A stretch of DNA of 64,000 nt from Mermis nigrescens (lineage: Eukaryota; Nematoda; Enoplea; Mermithida; Mermithidae), in NCBI GenBank assembly GCA_036768485.1, contig JAVLUZ010000645.1:310001-374000 (forward strand), given 5' to 3'. The position numbers and the translations under genes are program-made. The notes under the pieces are model-generated. The model saw nothing but the letters and a program-made list of their open reading frames with translations. It searched no databases and was not told where the DNA came from. The first letter of the stretch is position 1. Each line of letters opens with the position of its first letter. Shown piece after piece: positions 12,279-22,888 of this stretch.

Positions 12279-12469
12279 CCCTGAAGTATATAAATTCATG
12301 TATGTTTTTATATTAATTTATGTATATCAATTCATAGTATATTAATTTTAATTTATTTTCTATATTAATCCATAATTTCTCAAACCATACTAATTTGATT
12401 CATATTAATTAATTAAGCATATTAAATTTATTGTTTTAGTTACTCTGCTCTATGTCGGCATCGAGGTGA

Positions 12470-12845
12470 AGGGGTGTTACGTCGCGGAAGCTTAAAAAGT
12501 GCTAGTTGTATAGTCATTTTGACTGAGAAAACACCGCTATATATTCTTTTTTGGACTCAACAAGTAGCTATATTGTCTTTCTTGGACTGAGAAACATACC
12601 GTTTGAGTTCAATTCCGACTTCAAAAAGGGCTATATATAGCTATTTTTAGTCCAAAAAAGGCTATATAGCTATGGTAGCGAGTTCAAAAAGGCTATATAT
12701 TTGCCACAAATGCTCGAAAAAGGTGGTATTGAATCGTTACCGTCGTCTTGTGCTGTAGAATCCTTTTTATAAATCACTTAGCTATCTCCAAATTTTAGTT
12801 TTCACGCCCCGCCCTCCCCGAAGCTTTGGCCTTGCGCACCTATGA
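12470..12845 (+). repeat. Repeat with internal 'GGCTATATAGCTAT' units
   Basis: Several degenerate copies of AAAAAGGCTATATAGCTAT, then GCCTTGCGCACCTATGAG at the end. A second copy is at about 22120-22490. The terminus resembles the CA...TG class, but no flanking duplication was identified. Confidence 0.6.
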
Positions 12846-13015
12846 GCTGTAGATACTATTATTGATCTAATTTATATTATTAATACCAACTTTCTTCTTC
12901 AAGTTGGATAAAATTCAAATATCATAAGTCCCTGTTATTTGAGAGGAATTTATCCATCTTTGTAACTACGTCGTTGTCTTTCCGTTCTGGTTGTTTTCTT
13001 AATATGTCTCTCTAG

Positions 13016-13191
13016 GAATTGACGCTATGTCGCCAGGAACTTAAAGATCCGAGAAAATGCTTGAAAGAAGGGGCCGAAACTACCGCATGTGCTGTGAATT
13101 TTTTCCAGAAAGTCAAAAAACATTGCCGCGATGAATTTAATAAATACGCCCACTGCATTGATCATAGCAGCAGCTATTTGCACACTCATTT
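13016..13191 (+). CDS. NDUFA8: NDUFA8 exon 2, twin-CHCH core
   Basis: Begins after CTCTCTAG in phase 0 with ELTLCRQELKDPRKCLKEGA. It continues through TACAVNFFQKVKKHC and ends in phase 2 at YAHCIDHSSSYLHTH, with donor GTGAGA. The first pair is C-x9-C (CRQELKDPRKC), matching the family's CHCH signature for disulphide relay import into the intermembrane space. The frame meets TGA right after the donor, which supports splicing here. Confidence 0.92.
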
Positions 13192-13348
13192 GTGAGAAAC
13201 TATTATCCACATATCTCGCACCACACATAAGCGTCGGATATGGGGTCTGATCGCCCCTCATAATTTAAAAAAAACTATAGAAACCAGGAGACATCTTAAA
13301 ATTCAATTTTCAAAAATTATTTGTCACTCTCCCTCAAAACCCAAAATC

Positions 13349-13589
13349 TATAGTTTATTTCACGAAACCTTGTGCATAGAAATCAATTTTCAGTAGTCAA
13401 GGGAGTAGCTACAAAATTGCTTTCTAGACAGTCTACTGTAATAAAAGTTTGCATAGCAAAACTTCATATGCTTGTTATTTGCTGTGCACAGTATCGTGAC
13501 TTTTGCTTCAGTTTAAACCACTTTTGTTATCAATTTGCATTGATTCAAGAATTGTGATCCATGCACAAGGTTTCGTGAAATTGACTATA
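13349..13589. mobile_element. Small MITE with 29-bp inverted ends
   Basis: 13349-13377 (TATAGTTTATTTCACGAAAC...) and 13561-13589 are inverted copies with few mismatches. No duplication was found outside them. A related end occurs at about 62728-62755. Confidence 0.65.
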
Positions 13590-14279
13590 AGCGCTGCCCA
13601 TGTGCAGGATCGTCATGGTATATAACTCAGGGGCGCTTCTTTAAGAGTAAAGCTGAGCCCTTATTTGCGCATATCATTTGAACTATTGGTCAGTAGCGTA
13701 GATGTACTGCACGGACGGTCTGGTGGTCGACGCGGTAGGGGTCGGTGACTTTTTGAGCTGCATTGGCCTTAAAAGTTGAAGTAAACATTAATATGGTGTA
13801 AAAATTACCCTAATTAACACTTACTCGTAATTTCTGGTCGATTGCATACGCTTGCAAAAAATTTTTTCTATTTTTAGCTGTGTTTTTTTGCCTTATTTTT
13901 CCTTAGAAAATTTAGCCTTTTGTCCTTCTGAGGCCTAGACATCCCTAGACTTCCATGTGCATATCTTGTCACTACACGAGTCTCTTAATTTAGGAGACTT
14001 ATTTATTTTCCTAGCAATCAACTTATCTTCAGCGATATTCCGTTATCGAAAAGCGATTCTACTTTCTTAGATTACATTGTATTCGTACGTATACTAATCA
14101 GTCCTATTGCCATTCCGCGCGTGCGCAAATATATCTACCTCAAAATATTAGGTTAGGGTAGTCGGTCCTTGGGGGACAGTCTTTGGAAAGAATATCTAAA
14201 AATGTCTATAAAAATGTAAGTTTCTGCCCAAAAATGGGGGATGGGGTAAAAATTCCAGCTTTTAGAGGGACTAGGTTGA

Positions 14280-14594
14280 CAGTTGAGTGAGACTGCCGAC
14301 CAGACATGTTCATGGGATGGTTTGAGGTCTAGAACGTAGCTGCACAGCATGGCCGATCTGGATAGGGGGCAGCCGATCTGAGGGTGGGGTTTAAAATTAA
14401 GCTTTTTGAGCTATAATGATTGAAAAAACTGGTGTAAATGCTAAAGTAGCGTTAAAACTACGTTCTTCGACAGTTTCTTGTCAATTTCCGGCACCATTCA
14501 AAAATTTTTTCAATTCCTATTGATTTCTTGATTTTCCCCCGTTTTTCATCTCTGAGGGTCTAGCTAGACCCCCACGTGCACGTCTGGTTTAGAC
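14280..14594 (+). repeat. Repeat family I copy
   Basis: Shares landmarks with 25110-25435 and 32500-32800: GCCGATCTG/GGGGTCAGCCGGTCTGAGGG near the start, then AAAACTACGTTCTTC/ACAGTTT and GTCAATTT, then CTAGACCCCCACGTGCACGT. Confidence 0.6.
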
Positions 14595-14783
14595 CATAGG
14601 TAGGCAGCACCAAAATTCTGGGGGGGGTTGCAATATTTTTCAAAGGTCAAAAAATGGTCTCAAAATATGGTTGGCGAAAAAACAATTTTTCAACGTATCT
14701 CATGGAGCACTATCCATCGTCATCAAAAAAATTGCGAGAAAAAATTTTCAAAAGTTGAATTCTGGGGGGGTGTATTTTGTGTG
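14595..14783 (-). mobile_element. hAT-like MITE, family A (short reverse copy)
   Basis: Starts CATAGGTAGGCAGCACC and runs to TATTTTGTGTG. The outer CCCC-rich end is deleted. Flanks GTTTAGAC and GTCTAGTG are only partly alike. Confidence 0.65.
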
Positions 14784-14994
14784 GTCTAGTGGTCTAAGGG
14801 AAAATGCAGCCAAATAAGGATCAAAAATAAATGAAAATGAAAATTTTCCTAAAAATAATATTAATTGATTAGAAACTGCGGCTTAACATTGTCTTAACCT
14901 TATTTTAGCATTTATTCCGGTTCTTGAGATAAGTTTGGCGGAGAAATCTCATTAACTGATATCAGACCGGCCCTGCTGTGCATCTATATGCTGC

Positions 14995-15172
14995 CGAGTG
15001 CCGTGCCGAGCCGACCACAAGTGAACATAAGAATTTTTAGACCCCCAGAATCCAGAATACTCACCTCCGATTATGACTGACCCCAGGATTGAATTTTTGG
15101 CATTTCTTTTTGCGATTTTGCCCCATCCAAGACCTCCAGAATTAAGTTGCATGCTGCCGACCTTTAGTGGGT
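14995..15172 (+). mobile_element. Family A-related deletion derivative
   Basis: Holds GACCCCCAGAATCC, GACCTCCAGAATTAAG and GCATGCTGCCGACC, i.e. the ends of family A without most of its middle. It lies just upstream of NDUFA8 exon 3. Confidence 0.5.
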
Positions 15173-15195
15173 TGTTTTAAAATAGCGTCTTTCAG

Positions 15196-15442
15196 CTGTC
15201 GTATACCCCAACGTCATTTTGATCAGTGCATGTTGTCTAAACTGCAGTTGGACCGTCCACCGTTGGGTTACTTTAGCCGCCCAAAGGTGCACGACTCCGC
15301 TCGTCCAAAACCAGCCGAGGACCCGGGCCGCGATTACGAAGCCGAGGCGGCCAAAATGTTGGACGAACTGCCAGACGACTATCCGCTTAACAAAGAATAC
15401 AAACGTTATTACCGGGGCAATATTCAGCCTTTCATGGGCTGA
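15196..15442 (+). CDS. NDUFA8: NDUFA8 exon 3 and stop
   Basis: Acceptor TTTCAG at 15190-15195. The first base completes a Phe codon from exon 2, giving HFCRIPQRHFDQC, the second C-x9-C pair. The tail LDRPPLGYFSRPKVHDSARP and DYPLNKEYKRYYRG follows the family's 'L..WVRP.LG.LSKxTKVxTxRPxP' pattern and is somewhat longer. TGA at 15440. One residue more than usual separates the two central cysteines, so the exon 2/3 join could be a codon off. Confidence 0.92.
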
Positions 15443-15473
15443 TCAACTCTGCTGCCGCGATGCTGCTTGTGGC

Positions 15474-15737
15474 CATAAGTGGGCAGCACCAAAATTCTGG
15501 GGAGGGGTGTGTGTGTGTGTGTGTGCAAGATTTTTCAAAGGTAAAAAATGGTCTTAAAAATTGTGGTAGGCGAAAAAACACCATTTTTCAACGTTTCTCA
15601 TCGATCACTATCCATTGGCATCAAAAAATCGCGAAAAACGTTTTCAAGAATTAAATTCTGAGAGAAGGGAATTTAGTTGTTTTTTTAGGGGGGTTCGGCC
15701 TTCTGGGGGTTGCATACCCCAAGCCCTCGTGTTCTTG
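15474..15737 (-). mobile_element. hAT-like MITE, family A
   Basis: Starts CATAAGTGGGCAGCACC 30 bases after the NDUFA8 stop codon, so it probably lies in the 3' UTR. Contains a short (GT)n run at about 15507. The far end (CCCCAAGCCCTCGTG) is diverged. Confidence 0.75.
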
Positions 15738-16301
15738 CAGCGTCGATATCCATTTTCAATAGATGCGCTTGATTTTTCTAGCAACGATATACATATAGTG
15801 ATAGTTGTCGCTCATGTTCGTAATTTATGCGTTTAAAATAAATTAGCGGTTTACCTACCTACATATGTACATGTACACAAGGGCATAGGGAGGGGTTGAG
15901 AGGGGGTATTATCCTTCCTTCAGATTTTGAAGAAACAGTACTGTCAGGCAATTTTGGTGAAACATAAGTTGCTGCTGAGAAAACTATGATTTCATATTGG
16001 AAAAATACAACCCAGTTGACCAAAAGTTCAGTTTACTGCAAAAATATTGTTATTTCAAACCTTTACACTTTTTGTCAATTTTTTGTTACCTAATAGTGAA
16101 TTATCGGCTTAATACACTGCTTTAAAAACTATTTTCAACTACAAAATACATAGAATTGAATTAATCTACCTTTTGGCCTCAAGAATGACATTCAAGATGC
16201 TGTAGATGACAATACCAATATATTACCTAGTAAAAATAGGAATTTATGGTCTGCTTACCATAGTATCTGACCATTCTCGAATTTCACCACCCTCTGGCCA
16301 C

Positions 16302-16533
16302 CACACCTGGGCGTGAGGGGGTATGCAGCCCCCGAGAAACCAAAATTCCCCCCCCCAGAATTCAATTTTTGAATTTTTCGTTTTTTTCGCAATTTTTTGA
16401 TGCCGATGGATAGTGCTTGATGAGAAACGTCGAAAAATGTTGTTTTTACGCCATACCACCATTTTAAGGCCATTTTTTGACCTTTGAAAAATCTTGCGCC
16501 CCCCCCCCGAAATTTTCTTGCTGCCCACGTATG
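16302..16533 (+). mobile_element. hAT-like MITE, family A
   Basis: From CACACCTGGGCGTG to GCCCACGTATG. The exact 8-bp duplication CTGGCCAC is at 16294-16301 and 16534-16541. Confidence 0.9.
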
Positions 16534-16538
16534 CTGGC

Positions 16539-16767
16539 CACACATGGGCGTGGGGGTATGCACCCCTCAGAAGTTGAAGTACCCCCCAGAATTCAAATTT
16601 TGAAATTTTTTTTTGCTTTCTAGCGATTTTTTGATGCCATTGGATAGTGCTTGATGAGAAACGTCGAAAAATGGCGTTTTTTCGCCATACGACCACTTTT
16701 AAGACCATTTTTTGATCTTTGAAAATTTTTCACCCCTCTCCCAGAATTTTGGTGTTGCCCACCTATG
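16539..16767 (+). mobile_element. hAT-like MITE, family A, inserted beside the previous copy
   Basis: From CACACATGGGCGTGG to GCCCACCTATG. The exact 8-bp duplication ATGCTGGC is at 16531-16538 and 16768-16775. Its left duplication overlaps the end of the neighbouring copy, which dates it as the later insertion. Confidence 0.9.
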
Positions 16768-16839
16768 ATGCTGGCCACCTCTACCTTGCCCACCTATGCA
16801 TACATGTATTGATGCAATTTCTAAACGTTCGAAAGTTTC

Positions 16840-17140
16840 GGGCGAGTCGAGTCTCACAAGTGCGTGGGGGTTTGTACCCGCTCCCCAGAATTCTATTTTC
16901 AGTAATATTTTGGCGATTTACCCCATCCTGACCCCCCTCAGAATTTTGGTGCTGCCCATGTGAGTGCATGAGCATGGTATACGGTAGCCCCAGAATCCAT
17001 AATACCCTACAGATTAAGGTCCCAAATTTGAATTTCTGTGCTTTTTTAGCTATTTCGCCTCAACAGATTACTCAGAATTTTGTTCCTGTCTGTGTATATG
17101 GCTTCAATATTTTGGCATTTTAAAATGTAGGTGTATGTGG
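16840..17140 (+). repeat. Family A-related deletion derivatives
   Basis: About 16855-16967 has GCGTGGGGGTTTG, CTCCCCAGAATTC and CAGAATTTTGGTGCTGCCCA with the middle missing. 16968-17100 has a second, weaker set (CCCCAGAATCC, CTCAGAATTTTG). Confidence 0.5.
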
Positions 17141-17982
17141 CATGGAGGAAATCAGCACGCATACCAACATAAATTTGCATTAGAAGCGGTAAGATCAGCA
17201 TATCGAAAGACTAAAGTAAACAATTCAGCAAACGATTAGGAGAATTATTCCTTGTAATTTAAAAATAGGTGAAGCAATAACATACATTACAAACGTACAA
17301 AATACATACATGGTGATTTTGGAGGTTGGTCGACCCCGGAAACTAATGATTTTGCGTACGGGTCTAAAATAAAAGGTAGGCACGCGTCCAATGACGATTT
17401 TTTTTGTTTCTGTCAGAATCCCAATGGGAATCTCTATCTGCAAGTGACCAATGCCTGGAATAGGGAGGACTGTGACAGGAGCCCGCGCTATATCCGTGCT
17501 CGACCATAAACAAAAATTACACTACAAGAATAAGAGATTAAATATCACACCTACGTGTTTAGGCGAAAAAAAGCTAAAATAAAAATTGCGCGGAGTTATG
17601 AGCGTTCAAGCGCCAACCCGACTTGCTCGTTCTCGCTAGGATATAATAAAAAAGCTTCCGGAATTTAGATGCTCTCCATATAATACGGTCAAGCAAATCC
17701 CCATTAATACGTGCAAGTATGTAAATCTATAAAGAAGTTAAAAGAAAACCTTATGCTTCTTTTCAAATTATCGACGTAAATTGACAGTCTACGATAAGTA
17801 CAGCCCAATACAATGCAAGCTTGCACGATTTAATATTCTGAAGTAAAAGATGCAAGCTTATGTGAAACAAACGATCCTCACAAATAAATGCGTTTAATCA
17901 GTCATCGAGCGCAGTATGTACTTTTAACCGCAAGTTGTAAAATATAGAATATAAACAATATAAGTCAACAACGTGTAGTCAC
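17141..17982. other. Nothing recognised
   Basis: Unique-looking AT-rich DNA in the spacer between the convergent NDUFA8 and CNC genes. No RNA gene or coding signal was seen. Confidence 0.4.
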
Positions 17983-18228
17983 CACACATGGGCGTAGGGT
18001 TTGGGGTATGCACCCCCCAGAAGTTGAAATACCCCCCCCCCCTCCCAGAAAATTTTTTCTCTTCAGCAATTTTTGATGCCATTGGATAGTGCTCGATGAG
18101 AAATGTCGAAAAATGGTGTTTTTTTCGCCATACAACCACTTTTAAGACCATTTTTTGACCTTTGAAAATGTTTTCACCCCCCCCCAGAAATTTTTTCACC
18201 CCCAGAATTTCGGTGCTGCCCACCTATG
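17983..18228 (+). mobile_element. hAT-like MITE, family A
   Basis: From CACACATGGGCGTAGGG to GCCCACCTATG. The exact 8-bp duplication GTAGTCAC is at 17975-17982 and 18229-18236. Confidence 0.9.
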
Positions 18229-18233
18229 GTAGT

Positions 18234-18737
18234 CACACCTGGGCGTGGTTGTTAGGGGGGTATGCACCCTCAAGAGAAACCAAAATACTCCCCCCAGAAA
18301 TAAAAATACCCTCCCAGAATTCAATTTTTGAAAATTTGTCTCGTTTTTTTCGCAATTTTTTGTGCCAATGGATAGTGCTCAATGAGAAACGTCGAAAAAT
18401 GGTGTTTTATCGTCATACCACCATTTTTAAGGCCATTTTTTGACCTTCAAAAAATCTTGCATCCACATCTGGGCGTGGGGGTTTGGGGGTATGAACCCCC
18501 CAGAAATCAAAATACCCCCCCAGAATTCAATTTTTCAAATTTTTTTCGTTTTTTACGCAATTTTTTGATGCCAATGGATAGTGCTAGATGAGAAACGTCA
18601 AAAAATGGTGTTTTTATCGTCATACCACCATTTCTAAGGCCATTTTTTGACCTTCAAAAATCTTGCACCACCCCCCAGGATTTTCTTGCTGCCCACGTAT
18701 GCTTGCACCCCCTGAATTTTCTTGCTGCCCACGTATG
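18234..18737 (+). mobile_element. hAT-like MITE, family A, interrupted by a later copy
   Basis: Starts CACACCTGGGCGTGG directly at the previous element's duplication. Its 3' end (CCCCCTGAATTTTCTTGCTG) is separated from the body by the insertion at 18464-18701. Confidence 0.75.
18464..18701 (+). mobile_element. hAT-like MITE, family A, nested
   Basis: From CACATCTGGGCG to GCCCACGTATG. The 8-bp flanks CTTGCATC and CTTGCACC match at 7 of 8. Confidence 0.8.
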
Positions 18738-18931
18738 CATGTGGTACGTAATCTTACACAGAAAAGCGGAACAAAGATTTTATAGCTCTTACAATGATTT
18801 CTCAGGTGTTTTTCAGCGATTTTAGTCGATTTCTGCCTTAACTTTAAGTTTATTTTCAAAGAACTTTGAAAAATTTCGAACATTTTTCGCTTTTTCGCAT
18901 CAGAAATCATTCTGCCGATTCGGGTCCTGCC

Positions 18932-19179
18932 CACACCTGGGCGTAGGTTCGGGGGTATGCACCCCCAGAAACCAAAATACTTCCCCCCAGAAATCAAACC
19001 CCCAGAATTCAATTTTTGAAATTTTTTTCGTTTTTTTCGCAATTTTTTGATGCCAATGGATAGTGCTTGATGAGAAACGTCGAAAAATGGTGTTTTTTCG
19101 CCATACCACCATTTTTAAGGCAATTTTTTGACCTTCAAAAAATCTTGCACCCCCTGAATTTTCTTGCTGCCCACGTATG
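18932..19179 (+). mobile_element. hAT-like MITE, family A
   Basis: From CACACCTGGGCGTAGG to GCCCACGTATG. The exact 8-bp duplication GTCCTGCC is at 18924-18931 and 19180-19187. It lies inside another repeat that ends CGTAGATCCGTCACTG at about 19219. Confidence 0.9.
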
Positions 19180-19219
19180 GTCCTGCCCCCTGTCAGAAAA
19201 TCGTAGATCCGTCACTGCC

Positions 19220-19960
19220 ACTGTTTGACGGATAAACAGATTGCTTTATTTCAGCCTTACCCGAATTTTCACTGCAAAATTAATGCTTCTGGAATTAAGA
19301 ATGCAAATCATCATGGCAAATGTATGGCGAGTAAACAGAAATATTTTTCAGCGATATCCAAAATCTTAAAGATAAATCAACGGGTGGGTACATATCTAGC
19401 TACTCTTGATATTCCCGTTTGCAAATTAAGAAAGAAAGTTCACTGCACCCGCAATCAGTCATATAAAGCTGCCAAAATTAGCCTAACTTTCTGGACACGA
19501 ATGGCAAGGGACAAGCGATAGCTACATATTATGTACACGAATAATGTGATCAAATAATACTCGTTAGTAGATATTCACATACGTACTCGGACACAAATCT
19601 GAATGACACAGAATAGGTAAAATATGAAGAAAAAATATCGGAAAGGAAAGGTTGCAAATAAAATGTTGCCGTTCGATACCGCAAATTTATTAATGATTAG
19701 CAAGCTTACATAGCCACTGAGCAACACCAAAATTCTAGGGGTAAGACTTTCTTTATCTTATGTACAATTCACGAAATGATCCTACAAAATCACAGAGGGG
19801 TGAGTAAACCCCACAAAAAACTTTCAATCCCACCCCCACTTGGAATTTTACTTTAAAAAGTGGAAAATGTCCAGTTTTAAGCATTTTAGCGATCTTTTAA
19901 ATCAAAGGTAGGTATGTATGTAACAATTTCTTTCGACGTTTCGCACCAAGCAGCTATTTT
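19220..19960. other. Nothing recognised apart from a weak repeat at the end
   Basis: AT-rich. 19715-19900 has a decayed repeat look (ACACCAAAATTCTAGGGG, CCCACCCCCACTTGG), not assignable to a family. Confidence 0.35.
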
Positions 19961-21085
19961 AGCTAAAGACGATTTGGTGGCATGCAGAAGTATAGTCCAC
20001 ATTAAAGTATATACTAGTGTTCGGTGACGCTCAGTGAGAATAATAGCGATCACACACGGGCGTTGGGGGGTTTGGGGGGTATGCACCCCCAGAAGTTGAA
20101 AGTACCTCCCCCAGACTTCAAATTTTGAATTTTTTTGTTGCTTTTTTAGCGATTTTTTGATGCCATTAAATAGTGCTCGATCATAAACGTCGGAAAATGG
20201 TCTGTTTTTTCGCTATACGACCACTTTTAAGACCATTTTTTGACCTTTGAGAATTTTTTCACCCCCCCCATAATTTCAGTGCTGCCCACCTATGATAGCG
20301 ATGTCGGCTGAAGTTCGACGCATATCATATAAGAGAACAAAAGGAAAATGGGTCGCACTTTAGCGATTCGGACGCATTTAACATTTGAATAAAGCAATGA
20401 ATTCTCGAAATCATAAAATTTCAATGTTACCTTCAAATTGAGCGCAATTTATACAAAATTTAGTCAAAAAATATGAAGTTTAAAAATCACTTTTTATTCA
20501 TATACGTAACTTGAATTTTCACTGAATATTGTACAAATCGGAAGCAGCTTAACATCTGGAATAGCTCGTCAATGCTATCAAATCTGCTACGCCAAATCCA
20601 TTCGACTAAGATACTTTCATATCTACGTACATAGCAGTGTTCATGCGGCCTACTATTGGTCATATTATGGCGAAATAATCTGTCAGAAAGTTATTGATAG
20701 CGATTCTTAATCTAGGTGGATAGTCGCACAATTTCAATCCATAACTTCCAAAATCTATAAAATATGTCCATTACGTACGTAAATAAAAGGTGATTTTCAA
20801 ACTTCATATTTTTTGATCAAATTTTGTATCATCTTGCTGTAAAAACTGTGCTCAAAAGGTAACATTCAAATTTGATGATTTTGAGAATTCATTGTTTTGT
20901 TTAGATGTTAAATGCGTCCGAATCGCTAAAGCGCAACCCAGTTTACTCTTGTTCACTTTTATGATATGCGTCGACCTTCGGCCAACTTCGCTATTGTTCT
21001 CACTGAGCGTTACCGAACAATGAATGGTATATATACTTTAGCGTGGACTATACTTTTGCATGCCCCCCAAAATAGGTCTTTAGCT
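19961..21085. mobile_element. Long inverted-repeat element
   Basis: The left arm begins AGCTAAAGAC (19961) and runs to about 20515. The right arm runs from about 20768 to GTCTTTAGCT (21085). After removing the family A insertion in the left arm, both arms are about 310-320 bp. Paired landmarks are GCATGCAGAAGTATAGTCCAC, TTCGACGCATATCAT, GATTCGGACGCATTTAACAT and ATATGAAGTTT. The 250-bp spacer shows no gene, and no outer duplication could be fixed. Confidence 0.75.
20051..20294 (+). mobile_element. hAT-like MITE, family A, in the arm of the long inverted repeat
   Basis: From CACACACGGGCGTTGG to GCCCACCTATG. The exact 8-bp duplication ATAGCGAT is at 20043-20050 and 20295-20302. The uninterrupted site is visible in the opposite arm at about 20989-20996 (ATTGTTCT context), confirming the insertion. 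Confidence 0.9.
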
Positions 21086-21086
21086 G

Positions 21087-21261
21087 CAGGCACGCATCTC
21101 TGGGGAAATAAGGGGTGTTCGGACTTCGGACCCCAAAATTCAGAAAAATCGGAAAAATAGGACTTTTTAAACATTATTTTGTGCTATTTTTAACCTTTTT
21201 GGGCTTAGTCCCCCCGAAAATTGGTGTTGGTCCCTCCAAAGGACGGCCAGCTACGTGCCTG
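21087..21261 (+). mobile_element. hAT-like MITE, family J
   Basis: Termini CAGGCACGCATCTCTGG and CCAGCTACGTGCCTG are inverted relatives. Inside are CCCCAAAATTCAGAAAAATCG and TTGGGCTTAGTCCCCC. Flanks TTTAGCTG and CTTAGCCG agree at 6 of 8. Copies also at 37895-38062 and around 52113-52520. Confidence 0.75.
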
Positions 21262-21362
21262 CTTAGCCGCCATTTTTGACTAATCTTTTTAACTCGAGGA
21301 GGAAAGAAGTTCGTTCAGAAACGCCGAAAATGGTGTTTTTGACGCGTGTCCATCGTTCTGAG

Positions 21363-21597
21363 CATACCTGGGCGTGGGGGGTTTGGGGGGTATGCACCCC
21401 CGAGAAACCAAAATACCCCTAGATTTCAAATTTTTGAAATTTTTCCTCGTTTTTCCGCAATTTTTTGATGCCAATGGATAGTGCTGGATGAGAAACGTTG
21501 AAAATGGTGTTTTTTCGCCATACCACCACTTTAAAGGCCATTTTTTTACCTTTGAAAAAATCGTGCACCCCCAGAACTTTGGTGCCGCCCACCTATG
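21363..21597 (+). mobile_element. hAT-like MITE, family A
   Basis: From CATACCTGGGCGTGG to GCCCACCTATG. The exact 8-bp duplication GTTCTGAG is at 21355-21362 and 21598-21605. Confidence 0.9.
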
Positions 21598-21819
21598 GTT
21601 CTGAGCCCAAAAAATCAATTAAGAAAAATTGTTGGATCTCACGTAGCTTAGTGAAGATAATTTGGAACAAGAGTGAAGCGCACGGTTCAATAGCGAACAT
21701 AAACAAGCAAAAATTTATAGAAGTGGAAAGCACAAAATGTTGGCGGACCTATACGTAAGTATATAATTTTACAATGCATTTTACAAAACAGAAACGACGT
21801 TATCAGAATAACAAGCCAA

Positions 21820-22490
21820 CCCCGCATCCAGGATTCGGCCAAGGGAGCGGGACGGACCCAAAGTAAATTCCTTAATATCTCCGAAAGCTCCTAGAAACCG
21901 CATTTTTTGACGTTTTTAACAAGCTATGTCCATTGAGCTCATGAAATTCGAACTTATTTTGGGAAAAATTTCATCCTCTCTAAATGAGTTGTGAAAATTG
22001 TCATTTTTTAATAGCGCTTGAGGCAAAAATCATACAAAAGCATTGAGAAGGGTGAAAGAATATTACCCCCTGAGCTTGGAAAAACTGATAGATTTAGAGC
22101 GATTTTGGCCGGAAAACCATTGCCGTATAGTTTTTCTTGGGCTCAAAATTAGCTAAACAGCCTTTTTGGGCTCAGAAAACTAGCTATTTAGTATTTTTTA
22201 AGCTCAGAAATGATATTCAGTTGTCGTTTCTGAGTTCCAAAAGGATATATAGCTATTTTGTCGACTCCGAAAATGGATTAATAGCTATTTTCAGTCCAAA
22301 AAGGCTATATAACTGTGTTTTTGAATCTAAAAAAGCTATATAGCTAGTTCTCTGAGACCAAAAAGGCTATATAGCTAATTTTCTGACCCCAAAAAGACTG
22401 TAGGGCCGTTTTTACGACGCAACATACCTATCTAGCAATTTTTGGTTTCCGCCTCCACCCCCTGAAAGTTTGACCTTGCGCACCTATGAC
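21820..22490. repeat. Decayed family K copy followed by the 'GGCTATATAGC' repeat
   Basis: About 21825-22060 begins CATCCAGGATTCGGCCAAGGG (a K-type end). 22130-22490 has five or so AAAAAGGCTATATAGCTA units and ends TTGACCTTGCGCACCTATG, matching 12470-12845. A hairpin variant (GGCACGAAGCGCC) lies at about 22518-22530. Confidence 0.55.
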
Positions 22491-22637
22491 AAAAACTATA
22501 TAAAGTACCTCGCAAACGGCACGAAGCGCCGAAAATTTAATGATTGTTTTGGCAGACAGATGCAATTTATCCATCTTCCCGTGCCATTATCTTAGCCATT
22601 AGAACTTTTTACGGCCAATGAGATGGAGGGCGGCCAC

Positions 22638-22794
22638 CATGCATGGCCAGCAACAAAATTCTGAAGAGTCTAGTCGGGTTAAATCACCAAAAATTGCCGA
22701 AAATGTTACTATAAATAGAATTCTGGGGGTCTACAGTAATCTGCGGGGGTTTTCAACTTCTGCGGGTTTGTAAACCCGCCCCACGCCAACGTGT
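22638..22794 (-). mobile_element. Family A-related deletion derivative
   Basis: From CATGCATGGCCAGC to CGCCAACGTGTG. Flanks GCGGCCAC and GCGGCTAT agree at 6 of 8. Confidence 0.6.
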
Positions 22795-22888
22795 GGCGGC
22801 TATCCCGTCCCTAAATACGGCCATCATAAGGTCATATTAAAGCGATGATGCAGACGCAGCGATATTAAGTTAACCAGCTTCTTATCCA

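Larger units (their letters stand above)
8545..13015 (+). other. NDUFA8 intron 1, about 4.5 kb, repeat-filled
   Basis: GTACGT donor and CTCTCTAG acceptor. The intron hosts nested family A copies, a foldback element, a G-family MITE, a CAGTG-type hAT MITE and two GC hairpins. 8640-8705 holds only the edge of another diverged family A element (CACATGGGCATAGGGG). Confidence 0.85.
13192..15195 (+). other. NDUFA8 intron 2, about 2 kb
   Basis: GTGAGA donor and TCTTTCAG acceptor. It contains a small inverted-repeat MITE, unique AT-rich sequence from 13590 to 14280 in which nothing is recognised, and repeat families I and A. Confidence 0.85.
15876..16798 (+). mobile_element. hAT-like MITE, family L, carrying two family A insertions
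   Basis: Starts CACAAGGGCATAGGG, resembles 49061-49437 (AGGGGGTATTA, TACTGTCAGGC, TGAAACATAAG-like), and ends GGCCACCTCTACCTTGCCCACCTATG. TACATGTA lies at both edges. The tail is split by two family A copies. Confidence 0.65.

Noticed and set aside
13025..13261. Minus-strand reading frame of 78 codons
   Set aside because: It is the antisense shadow of NDUFA8 exon 2.
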